Assembly (NCBI GenBank): GCA_903839535.1
Contig: CAIMCT010000162.1
Span: 1 to 64,000 of the forward strand
Length of the DNA stretch: 64,000 nucleotides
Reading direction: 5' to 3'
DNA from: an uncultured Desulfobacteraceae bacterium
GTDB taxonomy: Bacteria; Desulfobacterota; Desulfobacteria; Desulfobacterales; Desulfatirhabdiaceae
The notes beneath the pieces were generated by a model, which saw only the letters and a list, made by a program, of their open reading frames with translations, searched no databases and was not told the origin of the DNA. A program made the position numbers and the translations under genes. Numbering within the stretch: position 1 is the first letter of the stretch; the number at the start of each line of letters is the position of its first letter. Shown piece by piece: positions 11,358 to 21,897 of the stretch.

Positions 11358-11648
11358 ATGAAATTTGAATGGGACGAAAAGAAACGCCAAACAAATATAA
11401 TCAAACATAGAATTGATTTCGCAGATGCCATTGAACTTTTTAAAGGACCTTCTTTAATTCTGGAAGATAACCGCCAGGATTATGGTGAAGAAAGATATAT
11501 TGCTTTTGGGATAATCAACAACCGTCACATCGCTTTATCGTTCACCGAAAGATCAGGTAGAATCAGAATTATATCAATGAGAAAGGCCAATAAACGTGAG
11601 CAAGAAAAATACAAAGAAGCAATCGTTGACCGACTGGAAAAAAGTTGA
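11358..11648 (+). CDS. brnT: BrnT-family toxin
   Basis: MKFEWDEKKRQTNIIKHRIDFADAIELF...DYGEERYIAFGIINNRHIALSFTERSGRIRIISMRKANKREQ; start trimmed to ATG 11358. Confidence 0.88.
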   Translation: MKFEWDEKKRQTNIIKHRIDFADAIELFKGPSLILEDNRQDYGEERYIAFGIINNRHIALSFTERSGRIRIISMRKANKREQEKYKEAIVDRLEKS

Positions 11649-11868
11649 CGGAATGATTGATGAGGATATTGATTTCTCTGATATACCGGAGCTTGATGAC
11701 AACTTTTTCAAAAATGCGAAAATCGTTTTACCGAAACCAAAAGTGTCCATCACTCTGCGCATTGAAGCGGATGTGTTGGAATGGTACAAGGCTACAGGTG
11801 GTAAATACCAAACATTGATACATGCTGTCCTTAAAGAATATGCAAAAGTGGCGCATACATCTAAATGA
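11596..11868 (+). CDS. brnA: BrnA-family antitoxin (GTG start, overlaps toxin by 53 bp)
   Basis: PKPKVSITLRIEADVLEWYKATGGKYQTLIHAVLKEYA ribbon-helix-helix-like C-terminus, downstream of brnT. Confidence 0.85.
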   Translation: MSKKNTKKQSLTDWKKVDGMIDEDIDFSDIPELDDNFFKNAKIVLPKPKVSITLRIEADVLEWYKATGGKYQTLIHAVLKEYAKVAHTSK

Positions 11869-11965
11869 AGAATATCAATTAGCCTCACCAATACATGATG
11901 TCATGGCGAAATAGAAAGTGTCAACAAGAAAATGCAGGATGCCCTTTTTTTCATCTTGACACAGG

Positions 11966-12021
11966 CAGACAGAAAAACGTACAATTAAAATGGTTATTTT
12001 AATTGTACGTTTTATTGTCTG
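11966..12021. promoter_or_regulatory. 56-bp near-perfect palindrome upstream of the efflux operon
   Basis: CAGACAgaAAAACGTACAATTAAAAT-ggtt-ATTTTAATTGTACGTTTTatTGTCTG. Confidence 0.8.
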
Positions 12022-12172
12022 GAGTCATCTGGATATGACGGTTCCGGCTGATCATATCCTGCGCTTCAGCCTGGCGTGTATTCGGGAAATCCAGCACCGG
12101 ATCAAAAACAGAATTACGAATTTGTAATTATCAGCGACTCATTTACTTACATTTTTTACTGCGAGTTTAACC

Positions 12173-13522
12173 ATGAAACGTCAGTTCAAGATTATCCTCA
12201 TTATTGTTGTAGTACTGGGGGTTTTGGCGGCGGCCATCGCCATGTTTATCAATAAAAAAGACGGTCAGCCGGTTTCGTATCGCACTGGTTCAGTCAAACG
12301 CGGCGATCTTCTGGTCGCCATCAGCGCCACTGGCACGGTTCAACCCGAAGAGGTGATTGATATTGGTGCCCAGGTTGCCGGGCAAATTCTGCGATTCGGA
12401 AAAGACAAGAACGGCAAACCCATTGATTATGGTTCTGTTGTCGAGGAAGGGACTATTCTGGCTCAGATCGACGACTCGCTGTATGCGGCGGATACTGCGC
12501 AAGCGGCAGCTCAAGTGCAGCAGTCCCGTGCTTCTCTCCAGCGCGCCGAAGCTGATATCGAGCAGATGAAGGCCAAACTCTACCAGGCCCAGCGGGACTG
12601 GGATCGCGCCCAGAAACTCGGGCCTTCCGAGGCTCTGGCCGAAACCAGTTTCGATGCCTATAGGGCTGGCTATGATACGGCAAAAGCATCTCTTGCCGTG
12701 GGCCAGGCGGCCATTCTTCAGGCTAAGGCTTCTGTGACTCAGACAGAGGCGGCGCTGGGAAAAGCGACGCGTAACCTTAGCTACTGTACGATCAAGTCGC
12801 CGGTAAAAGGCGTTATCATCGACCGCCGGGTCAATATCGGTCAGACTGTGGTCGCCAGTCTTAACGCACCCAGTCTATTTCTCATCGCCAAAGACCTCAG
12901 ACGCATGCAGGTCTGGGTGGCCGTTAACGAGGCGGATATTGGCAAGATTCAACCCGGCCAGCCTGTGAGCTTTACAGTCGATGCATTTCCAGGTGATGTT
13001 TTTCGCGGAGAGGTCGGCAAAGTCCGTTTGAACGCTTCCATGACCCAGAATGTGATCACCTACACAGTGGAAGTCATTACGGATAATTCCAATGGTCGCC
13101 TGCTGCCTTATCTCACCGCCAATGTTCAGTTTGAGTTAACCCGCCTCAGTAGCGTTCTGCTGGCGCCAAATACAGCGCTGCGATGGACACCCCCGTCCGA
13201 ACTGGTTGCGCTGGAGTTTCGCCAGACATCTTCGGATGCGCCACGAAAGAGCAGGCGTGAAGAAAAGCCGAATGCAAAACCGGAGCAAGCGCCTCCAGAT
13301 GGCCAGAAAACGGGCGCAGTCTGGGTGCGCCAAGGAAATTTTCTGGAGCCAATCCGCGTAACTACCGGACTCAGCGACGGAGTGGTGACTGAAGTTCAGG
13401 GCGACAGACTAAAAGAAGACATGGAAGTCATTCTGGGTCAACAGATACAGGCTACCGGCCCTGCCGGAAATACCAACCCCTTTATTCCGCAGTTGGGAAG
13501 GGGACGCGGAGGCGGGCGATAG
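12173..13522 (+). CDS. macA: Periplasmic adaptor (membrane fusion) protein of MacA/HlyD type
   Basis: N-terminal TM, biotinyl-lipoyl-like halves, coiled coil, KSPVKGVIIDRRVNIGQTVVAS. Confidence 0.9.
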   Translation: MKRQFKIILIIVVVLGVLAAAIAMFINKKDGQPVSYRTGSVKRGDLLVAISATGTVQPEEVIDIGAQVAGQILRFGKDKNGKPIDYGSVVEEGTILAQIDDSLYAADTAQAAAQVQQSRASLQRAEADIEQMKAKLYQAQRDWDRAQKLGPSEALAETSFDAYRAGYDTAKASLAVGQAAILQAKASVTQTEAALGKATRNLSYCTIKSPVKGVIIDRRVNIGQTVVASLNAPSLFLIAKDLRRMQVWVAVNEADIGKIQPGQPVSFTVDAFPGDVFRGEVGKVRLNASMTQNVITYTVEVITDNSNGRLLPYLTANVQFELTRLSSVLLAPNTALRWTPPSELVALEFRQTSSDAPRKSRREEKPNAKPEQAPPDGQKTGAVWVRQGNFLEPIRVTTGLSDGVVTEVQGDRLKEDMEVILGQQIQATGPAGNTNPFIPQLGRGRGGGR

Positions 13523-13529
13523 CAGCATA

Positions 13530-14300
13530 ATGGATCTGATCGAACTAAAGGATATCTATAAGACCTACCATATCGGCGATATGGACGTTCCCGTGCTGAA
13601 AGGCGTGTCGCTGCGTATCGCCAAAGGTGAGCTGATTGCGCTGATGGGCTCATCCGGATCAGGCAAAAGTACACTGATGAACATTCTGGGATGTCTGGAT
13701 CGGCCTACATCCGGAGAATACTGGTTGAACCAAAGAGAGGTCGGCCAGCTTTCGGCGGATGAACGCGCTCTGCTGCGCAACCGCACCATGGGTTTCGTAT
13801 TTCAGAGCTTTAATCTGCTTCCCCGCGCCAGCGCGCTGGAGAATGTCAGCATGCCCCTGTCTTACGCAACTGGTAATATCTCCGACAGGGAGGCCCGAAA
13901 ACGGGCTGTGGAAATATTGACCCGCGTGGGTCTGAAGGAAAGGATTGATCACGAACCTTCCCAGCTTTCCGGTGGACAGCAGCAACGGGTCGCCATTGCG
14001 CGCGCCCTGATTAACCGCCCTCCGGTTCTGTTTGCAGATGAACCGACCGGAAATCTGGATTCGCATACCAGCGGAGAGGTTCTGAAAATGTTTCAGCAAC
14101 TGAACCAGGAAGACGGTATTACAATCATTCTGGTTACCCACGATCCTCTTGTCGCCAAACATGCCCGACGGGTTATCCGCATCTGCGATGGCTTGATCTT
14201 GGGCGACTCCGAATCCTCTTGCGAACAGCCAGGCGAAAAGACAGGTGAGCAGACGGCCAGGGTTGGCGATCTTTCCGAATCTGCTCCGGGAGGCGCCTGA
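13530..14300 (+). CDS. macB: ABC transporter ATP-binding protein (MacB-type, LolD-like)
   Basis: Walker [41 protein letters not shown]. Confidence 0.93.
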   Translation: MDLIELKDIYKTYHIGDMDVPVLKGVSLRIAKGELIALMGSSGSGKSTLMNILGCLDRPTSGEYWLNQREVGQLSADERALLRNRTMGFVFQSFNLLPRASALENVSMPLSYATGNISDREARKRAVEILTRVGLKERIDHEPSQLSGGQQQRVAIARALINRPPVLFADEPTGNLDSHTSGEVLKMFQQLNQEDGITIILVTHDPLVAKHARRVIRICDGLILGDSESSCEQPGEKTGEQTARVGDLSESAPGGA

Positions 14301-15670
14301 TGAAAATACTTCGAACCATTCGAACTGCGCTTCAGGCGCTTCAGCGAAATCCGATGCGGGCTATGCTGACAACTCTTGGGATAGTCATCGGCGTGGGTGC
14401 TGTCATCGCCATGATGGAAATCGGCAAAGGCTCGTCCTCGGCTGTCCAGAAGTCCATCGCCAGCATGGGTGCCAACACCATTCTGATTCTTCCCGGAACC
14501 GCAGCCAGCGGCGGCATAAGCTTTGGCGCAGGCAGTGTAATGAATCTAACGCCTATGGACTATGAAGCTATTGTCCGCGAATGTCCTTCAGTTCGCAGCG
14601 CTGCTCCGGTGGTTCGAGCGCGAACCCAGGTGGTTTATGGGAACCGGAACTGGGTGCCGTCGTCTATCTCCGGCACAACGCCGTCATTATTGGATGTGCG
14701 CGATTGGACCAACCTGGCGGAGGGCGAGGCCTTCAGCGACCGGGATGTTTTGAATGCAAACAAGGTCTGTATGCTGGGTCAATCGTTGGTCAGGGAGCTG
14801 TTCCAGGGGGAATCTCCCGTCGGAAAGGAGATTCGCATCAAGAATGTCTCGTTCCGGGTAGTCGGCGTGCTTACGGCCAAAGGCGCCAACATGATGGGCT
14901 CGGATCAGGATGATATTCTTCTGGCGCCGTGGACCACCATCAAGTACCGGGTTACAGGGTCCCCTCTTGCCAGCACCAATCAGAGCAGCAGCTCCGAAAC
15001 TTCTTCCACGGTGAACTCGCTTAGCCAGCTTTATCCAGGTGGCAAGATGAGCCTTTATCCTGTGCAATCGGTGACCCAGGCAGCCGACAGCCCGATGCCG
15101 GTACGTTTTACCAACATAGACCAGATCATGGCGGCGGCGGTTTCAACAGAGGAGATTCCTGCAGCAATTAAGCAGATTACGGAAGTGCTTCGCGAGCGCC
15201 ACCGCATTCGAGGCGATGAGGCAGACGATTTCAACGTCCGCGACATGACAGAGATGACCAAAACCCTTTCCGCTACAACAGCCCTGATGACCAATCTGCT
15301 GCTGTCCGTGGCGCTTATCTCGCTGGTGGTCGGCGGTGTGGGAATCATGAACATAATGCTGGTTTCGGTTACCGAGCGGACCAGGGAAATCGGTCTTCGC
15401 ATGGCGGTTGGCGCAAGAGCCAGGGATATCCTCAGGCAATTTTTGGTGGAATCTGTTGTTCTTTGCCTGGTAGGAGGTGGCGTTGGAATTCTGCTGGGTC
15501 ATGGAGGATCCAAGCTTGTCGAATGGCTTCTTCACTGGCCTGTTGAAAACTCTCCGACAGCAATTGCCGCCGCCGTTATTGTGTCTGCTGGTGTGGGCAT
15601 TATCTTTGGTTATTATCCGGCGTGGAGAGCGTCGCGGCTGGACCCGATCGAAGCTTTGCGCTACGAGTAA
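14300..15670 (+). CDS. ABC transporter permease (MacB-type, FtsX domain)
   Basis: RAMLTTLGIVIGVGAVIAM; VGGVGIMNIMLVSVTERTREIGLRMAVGA; YPAWRASRLDPIEALRYE; ATGA coupling with upstream gene. Confidence 0.93.
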   Translation: MKILRTIRTALQALQRNPMRAMLTTLGIVIGVGAVIAMMEIGKGSSSAVQKSIASMGANTILILPGTAASGGISFGAGSVMNLTPMDYEAIVRECPSVRSAAPVVRARTQVVYGNRNWVPSSISGTTPSLLDVRDWTNLAEGEAFSDRDVLNANKVCMLGQSLVRELFQGESPVGKEIRIKNVSFRVVGVLTAKGANMMGSDQDDILLAPWTTIKYRVTGSPLASTNQSSSSETSSTVNSLSQLYPGGKMSLYPVQSVTQAADSPMPVRFTNIDQIMAAAVSTEEIPAAIKQITEVLRERHRIRGDEADDFNVRDMTEMTKTLSATTALMTNLLLSVALISLVVGGVGIMNIMLVSVTERTREIGLRMAVGARARDILRQFLVESVVLCLVGGGVGILLGHGGSKLVEWLLHWPVENSPTAIAAAVIVSAGVGIIFGYYPAWRASRLDPIEALRYE

Positions 15671-15703
15671 GGGAAAATCACCGGCAGGCAAAGGAGTATT
15701 TGT

Positions 15704-17200
15704 ATGTCTTGCAAAAATCATCAATCCGTCTCGATCATATCGGTTCAAGTCTATGGACTGTTGCTACTTTGTCTGGCGACAGTAACCGGTTGTGCGGTTG
15801 GTCCCGACTATCGGCCGGTGCAGATATCCGTTCCGGAATCTTATGCTGGCCCTGTTGCCGGCTCTGTGTCGTCAACGCCGGACGAAATTCGATGGTGGAC
15901 CGCTTTTGATGATCCGATGTTGTCCTCTCTGGTGGAAAGAGCCATTTATTCGAATCTGGATATGAAACTGGCTGCATCCCGGATTCGGCAGGCCAGGGCG
16001 GCCAGAAATATTGCTTTGGCGGGTTTTGGGCCCAGTGTCAATGCAGGAGGTTCTTTTCAGCGCAGCCAATCCTCGCTGGGATCGTTTGGAAGTAGCACCG
16101 GCGGAACCGACGGGGTGACCTCAAGCCAGTTCCAAGCCGGTTTCGATGCTGCCTGGGAACTGGATATTTTCGGTGGCGTTCGACGCAGTGTAGAGGCTGC
16201 CGATGCCGACCTTCTGGCTACTGTGGAAGAACGCCGGGGCATCTTCGTGACGCTGGCAGCCGAGGTAGCAGTCAATACCATAGACCTTCGCGCATTTCAG
16301 CAGCGCACACTGATCGCCCGCCAGAATCTTAGGGCCCAGAAGCATAACGCAGAATTGACGCTGAAACGGTTTATCGGCGGGTTTATCGGTGGATTGGATG
16401 TAGCCAACGCCGATGCCCAGGCGGCGACCACCGCCGCAGAAATTCCGCTTCTGGAGGCATCCGCAGCGCAGGCGATCTACAGGCTTAGTCTCCTTATCGG
16501 CCGTGAGCCTGGAGCCTTGATATCAGAGCTGTCCGAAACCTCGGCTATTCCTGTTGCTTCGCCGTTGGTTCCAGTAGGGGTGCCATCGCAGCTTCTTAGG
16601 AGACGACCGGATATTAGAAAGGCCGAGGCTGAAATCCATGCAGCCACAGCCCGCATTGGCGTGGCTACTGCGGATCTTTTTCCTAAAGTCACTCTTTACG
16701 GTTCCGCGGGCTTTCAGAACAGGGAATTCAGTTCATGGATGGATTGGTCGAACCGCTTCTGGTCGTTCGGACCTTCGGTAAGCTGGCAGGTCTTTAACAC
16801 CGGTCGAACTCTTTCCAACATCGAGCTGATGGAGGCTTTTCAGGAACAGTCCATGATTTCGTATCAGCAAACCGTTCTGTCTGCACTGCAGGAAGTCGAT
16901 AATGCGCTTATTGCATCCGAAAAAGAACAGGATCGCCGAAATTCGCTTGAGGATGCCGTGGCCGCGAGCAGAAAATCCGTGCAGATTGCAACCCGGCTAT
17001 ATACGCTGGGCCAGACGGACTTTTTGAACGTACTTCTGGCCCAACGCTCCCAGTATGCCTCAGAGGAGGCACTGGCCCAAAGTACGCGCACCGTATCCAC
17101 GAATCTGATCGCTCTCTATAAAGCGTTGGGCGGAGGATGGGAAGTCGTGCTACCTGAGCCGGATGAAATGCCTGCAAGACCGTTTTTAATAGACGAATAA
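15704..17200 (+). CDS. RND-type outer membrane efflux lipoprotein (NodT/TolC family)
   Basis: Lipobox-like TVTGCAVGPDY; WWTAFDDPMLSSLVERA; VPSQLLRRRPDIRKAEAEIHAATARIGVATADLFP. Confidence 0.93.
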   Translation: MSCKNHQSVSIISVQVYGLLLLCLATVTGCAVGPDYRPVQISVPESYAGPVAGSVSSTPDEIRWWTAFDDPMLSSLVERAIYSNLDMKLAASRIRQARAARNIALAGFGPSVNAGGSFQRSQSSLGSFGSSTGGTDGVTSSQFQAGFDAAWELDIFGGVRRSVEAADADLLATVEERRGIFVTLAAEVAVNTIDLRAFQQRTLIARQNLRAQKHNAELTLKRFIGGFIGGLDVANADAQAATTAAEIPLLEASAAQAIYRLSLLIGREPGALISELSETSAIPVASPLVPVGVPSQLLRRRPDIRKAEAEIHAATARIGVATADLFPKVTLYGSAGFQNREFSSWMDWSNRFWSFGPSVSWQVFNTGRTLSNIELMEAFQEQSMISYQQTVLSALQEVDNALIASEKEQDRRNSLEDAVAASRKSVQIATRLYTLGQTDFLNVLLAQRSQYASEEALAQSTRTVSTNLIALYKALGGGWEVVLPEPDEMPARPFLIDE

Positions 17201-17206
17201 GGACGA

Positions 17207-17554
17207 TCAGCGTGGATACATGCCGTTATGGTAGATATAATCAAAATAATATAGATAATATTCATCCGAATCCGCCGAGATGTTCTTTCCGGCCGGCGAG
17301 TGTTCTTTGCTGATCATGTCCCGAATACTTTTCAGCCATTTATCTCTGGCATAACCATAGATGACCTTTCGCAGAATTTTTGGATCGATCAACTGAAGTT
17401 CCTTGTTGTGTTGAATGAAGTCATCAAGCCCTTCTAGCAGGGATCGAATATTACGGACGTAAATGGTATCATCCAGGCTTTCATCCATATACGCCTGATG
17501 AAACCGGTTGATCAGACACTTGAAACTCCCTTCAATGGCATCTATGCAGTTCAT
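17207..17554 (-). CDS. Hypothetical protein (115 aa)
   Basis: Uninterrupted ORF, no family recognised. Confidence 0.4.
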   Translation of the reverse strand: MNCIDAIEGSFKCLINRFHQAYMDESLDDTIYVRNIRSLLEGLDDFIQHNKELQLIDPKILRKVIYGYARDKWLKSIRDMISKEHSPAGKNISADSDEYYLYYFDYIYHNGMYPR

Positions 17555-18036
17555 GGTGTTCTATCTTCCTTTCCGTCTTGATATATTTTCCTCAAAAAAA
17601 ATATACTCAAAAAATATCTTTTCGCACAAAATGTTTACGAACGCAAAAAATATAAACCTTTTAATTGTGCTGATTAAAGATGCATCAGGGAATTGCCTCC
17701 TGATCATTATCTTGAATTGCCGCATATTCAGTTTATTTAATATGGTATCTTTCTTAAATTCGGCTACCCACATAAAGCGGGACACTTTCGATACTGCCGG
17801 ACCTTTCCATCATTTTATTCTTTTGACGAGGTGAGTCAATTCTGATACGCTTCCCTGGTGTTGTTTGCAAAAGTTAAAAACACTGAAAGAGAAGAGAGAG
17901 ATGAGCATCAGATTCCGTTGCAGTTTGGTTTTTTTGTTGTGATGATGGATTGTACGCACCGATTATAAGCCGCATCCACTCCATGCACATCCGTGATACA
18001 TAACACGAAAGCAATAGATGCGGAGAAGAAACCTGA

Positions 18037-19182
<1,146 letters not shown>

Positions 19183-19267
19183 AAAAAACATTCATAGGTG
19201 TCAATCGGTGAATATACTATATTCGACTATTTTCCAAACAGACTGACAAAAATTGGGAGTCTTCAAT

Positions 19268-19342
19268 GTGAGCTATGAAATTTATTGTAAATTAGCCAAG
19301 GTTCTGGATACCCTTCCGAATGGGGTAGTCCTTAACAAGTAG
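19268..19342 (+). pseudogene. Possible N-terminal remnant of a Fe-S/ferredoxin-type protein
   Basis: GTG-start reading MSYEIYCKLAKVLDTLPNGVVLNK then stop; recalls the N-terminus of small 4Fe-4S proteins. Confidence 0.25.
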
Positions 19343-19580
19343 TGGTGGCTAATCTCGGGCTATGTTCAAATTGTGGTAATGAATAGAATTCCAAATTGCT
19401 CCTATATGGTTTTCTATACTGCGGACCGTATGAATTTGTGAAAATTAGAATAAGAAACTCACGCTCTTGTGTCGGCTAAATTTATCCGGTCTCAAGTATA
19501 TCTTTTTGGAAATTTTGTTGACTCGGCATCAATTCATCGCTAACGTTGTGGGTAGTATCAACAAATTTGGGATATTCAGT

Positions 19581-20348
19581 ATGGATGAGAATTATTTAAA
19601 ATCATTGATTGAAAAAATCCAAAATGGCCGGATTGGCGCTGATGCGGCCATGGATATCCTCAAACGGCTGCCGTTTGAGGATATCGGATTTGCCCGCATC
19701 GATCATCACCGGTGTATTCGAAACGGCGCGCCGGAAGTAATTTACTGTGAGGGAAAAACCCTGACGCAAATTCAAGGAATTGTTAAGAAGCTTGCCGAAC
19801 ATCATCGTAACATACTGGCCACTCGCGCAGGACGTCCTGTATATGAGGCCATCCAGGCCATTTCGCTTCCATGCACCTACCAGGAGATGGCCAGAATCGT
19901 TGTTATCAATCCTGGTCCCATTGAAAAAACAGGCCGAATTGTCGTCGTTTCCGCCGGCACCTCCGATATGCCAGTAGCAGAAGAAGCCGCAATCACTGCC
20001 GAAACGCTTGGAAATCAGGTCAGCAGGCTGTATGACGTTGGCGTTGCGGGTGTCCACCGGCTGCTGGCTGTCTGGGAGGATCTGTCTCAGGCCAATGTGG
20101 CCGTGGTTGTGGCCGGAATGGAAGGTGCCTTGGCAAGCGTGGTTGGCGGTATGGTCTCCTGTCCGGTCATCGGAGTTCCTACCAGCATTGGCTACGGTGC
20201 CAGCTTTGGCGGCATTGCCGCGCTTCTCAGCATGCTCAACAGTTGCGCCTCCGGAGTCTCAGTTGTCAACATCGACAATGGCTTCGGCGCTGGATATCAG
20301 GCCAGCATCATCAACCATCTGGCATCAAAAATTCCGGTTGACATGTGA
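19581..20348 (+). CDS. larB: LarB-type AIR-carboxylase-like protein (nickel pincer nucleotide biosynthesis)
   Basis: RPVYEAIQ...; VVSAGTSDMPVAEEAAITAETLGN; VVVAGMEGALASVVGGMVSCPVIGVPTSIGYGASFGGIAALLSMLNSCASGVSVVNIDNGFGAGYQAS. Confidence 0.88.
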   Translation: MDENYLKSLIEKIQNGRIGADAAMDILKRLPFEDIGFARIDHHRCIRNGAPEVIYCEGKTLTQIQGIVKKLAEHHRNILATRAGRPVYEAIQAISLPCTYQEMARIVVINPGPIEKTGRIVVVSAGTSDMPVAEEAAITAETLGNQVSRLYDVGVAGVHRLLAVWEDLSQANVAVVVAGMEGALASVVGGMVSCPVIGVPTSIGYGASFGGIAALLSMLNSCASGVSVVNIDNGFGAGYQASIINHLASKIPVDM

Positions 20349-20440
20349 AGTACGCGGTTGATAGCAGGATAAATTTGTTCTCCACACAAGTGCCTGACTT
20401 TACATAAGTGTCCGAAATGGCAAAACCCCTGTTTTCTCTA

Positions 20441-20474
20441 ATTATACTGTCAAAGGTCATAACTTGAACTTTTC
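20441..20474. repeat. Solo arm of the composite MITE-like element
   Basis: ATTATACTGTCAAAGGTCATAACTTGAACTTTTC resembles the left arm at 47592. Confidence 0.5.
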
Positions 20475-20890
20475 TGGATACCGTCATGGACCATGAAATC
20501 AAGATACTGCCAACGAAAACCAGCAAGAGGCCTGATGTCAAGCCAATCAGGAAGTCTAAGCCAGTCAGAAACTTTTAGATCGATATCCCCCTTAACCATC
20601 CAGCTTCTTTCCTGACGGCAAGAAGATTCTGAATAGATGGTCTTGACTGTCGGGTTCTGCTCATCGTCCCAGCCAGAGTCTTTCATTTTGGAGTCTGCAT
20701 CCCCTGAAATGTTTGTCAGACCTTCAATGCCGATCGAAAACCGGGGGAAATCCCTGCGCAGTTCTACCCCTCCCCACCAAGTGGCGAGGGGAAACTCAAG
20801 GCGACTAAGAGGAGACCGACCAGGCGGGAACGGGTTACCAAACTTAAGTAAAAGATGATAATTTGAAAAGAAGCTAATAAATTCAATCAA
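20450..20890 (-). pseudogene. Omptin-like outer-membrane protease fragment, repeat-interrupted
   Basis: FSIGIEGLTNISGDADSKMKDSGWDDEQNPTVKTIYSES...KGDIDLKVSDWLRLPDWLDIRPLAGFRWQ; contains hairpin CCCCTCcCCAccaagTGGcGAGGGG; much shorter than omptins. Confidence 0.4.
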
Positions 20891-21066
20891 ATTCGAAAAA
20901 CTTGAACATCAAGTGTGTATTAATTGGTTGTGCCAGTTATCAGGTTCAAGGAGTAAAATCAATCCATTCATCTGCTCCAATTGAAAAAACTCAGGGAACA
21001 ATGGGTACCACTCTTATATGTTTGAAAGAATCGAGAAATCAATAACACATTATGTCGCCCATAAGA

Positions 21067-21804
21067 TCAAGACGACAAATCCGCAAGACAACACCTTGAA
21101 GGTTGAACATACTGATCCATTCGCTGCGCTATCAGGAAGAGCGGATCCACATAAGAAATGTCGGGGATAGTGTTTGCGTGAATGTGCCGGGAAAGCAGGT
21201 GAAATTCCGTACACCCGGCGATGAAGGATTTTAGCTTGTATTTATCAAGCAATTCTTTAACCACAGCATAAACCGGAGCCAAATCCTTGCCGGGTTTCAG
21301 ATATTCGTAAATCAGACCATGTATGATCGCCTTGTCTTTTTCGTCTGGAGCCACCATGTAATCCTTAGCCTTTATCGCATCCTCTGTGGACCGAAAGACT
21401 TCTCTCTGATAGCTCCCCAGCGAAGCCAGAAGGAGGGATCGCTCCTTCCTGACTATCAATTCCCGTGCCGTCAAATCGACAAGAGAAACGATTTTTTCTG
21501 CAATCTCCTTAGGAATCCTGCTAATCAGTGCATGTGAAGTAAAGCAGCAGATAACGATATTAGAGACACCGGAAGCATTCAGTATTCTCAGGTTCCGAAC
21601 AAGCGAATCCACAAGGGCGTTTTCCGTGTCGCCAAGCAGTGAGCGGGTTCTGTCCGGGACTGATGAAAGAGAATGTAACACAATGTTGGGGTAATCCTGT
21701 TCGATTGATCCGACCAGATTACATTCGTATATCGTCCTTAGAAACGCCAGTGAAGCAAGTGGTCCCATGCCCCCAAGAATGCCTAATGTCTTTTGCTCCG
21801 TCAT
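21067..21804 (-). CDS. Aspartate/glutamate racemase family protein
   Basis: MTEQKTLGILGGMGPLASLAFLRTIYE; SNIVICCFTSHAL; SFIAGCTEFHLL. Both catalytic Cys contexts present. Confidence 0.88.
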   Translation of the reverse strand: MTEQKTLGILGGMGPLASLAFLRTIYECNLVGSIEQDYPNIVLHSLSSVPDRTRSLLGDTENALVDSLVRNLRILNASGVSNIVICCFTSHALISRIPKEIAEKIVSLVDLTARELIVRKERSLLLASLGSYQREVFRSTEDAIKAKDYMVAPDEKDKAIIHGLIYEYLKPGKDLAPVYAVVKELLDKYKLKSFIAGCTEFHLLSRHIHANTIPDISYVDPLFLIAQRMDQYVQPSRCCLADLSS

Positions 21805-21836
21805 GAAAAAATCCAGTGTTAAGAGGTAAGTACAGC

Positions 21837-21880
21837 CGTTCACCGTTCACCGTTCACCGTTGACCGTTGACTGCTCACTG
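21837..21880. repeat. Family G repeat (CCGTTCA/CCGTTGA array)
   Basis: cgttcaccgttcaccgttcaccgttgaccgttgactgctcactg. Confidence 0.75.
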
Positions 21881-21897
21881 CTTGCCAAGCTTAATAC

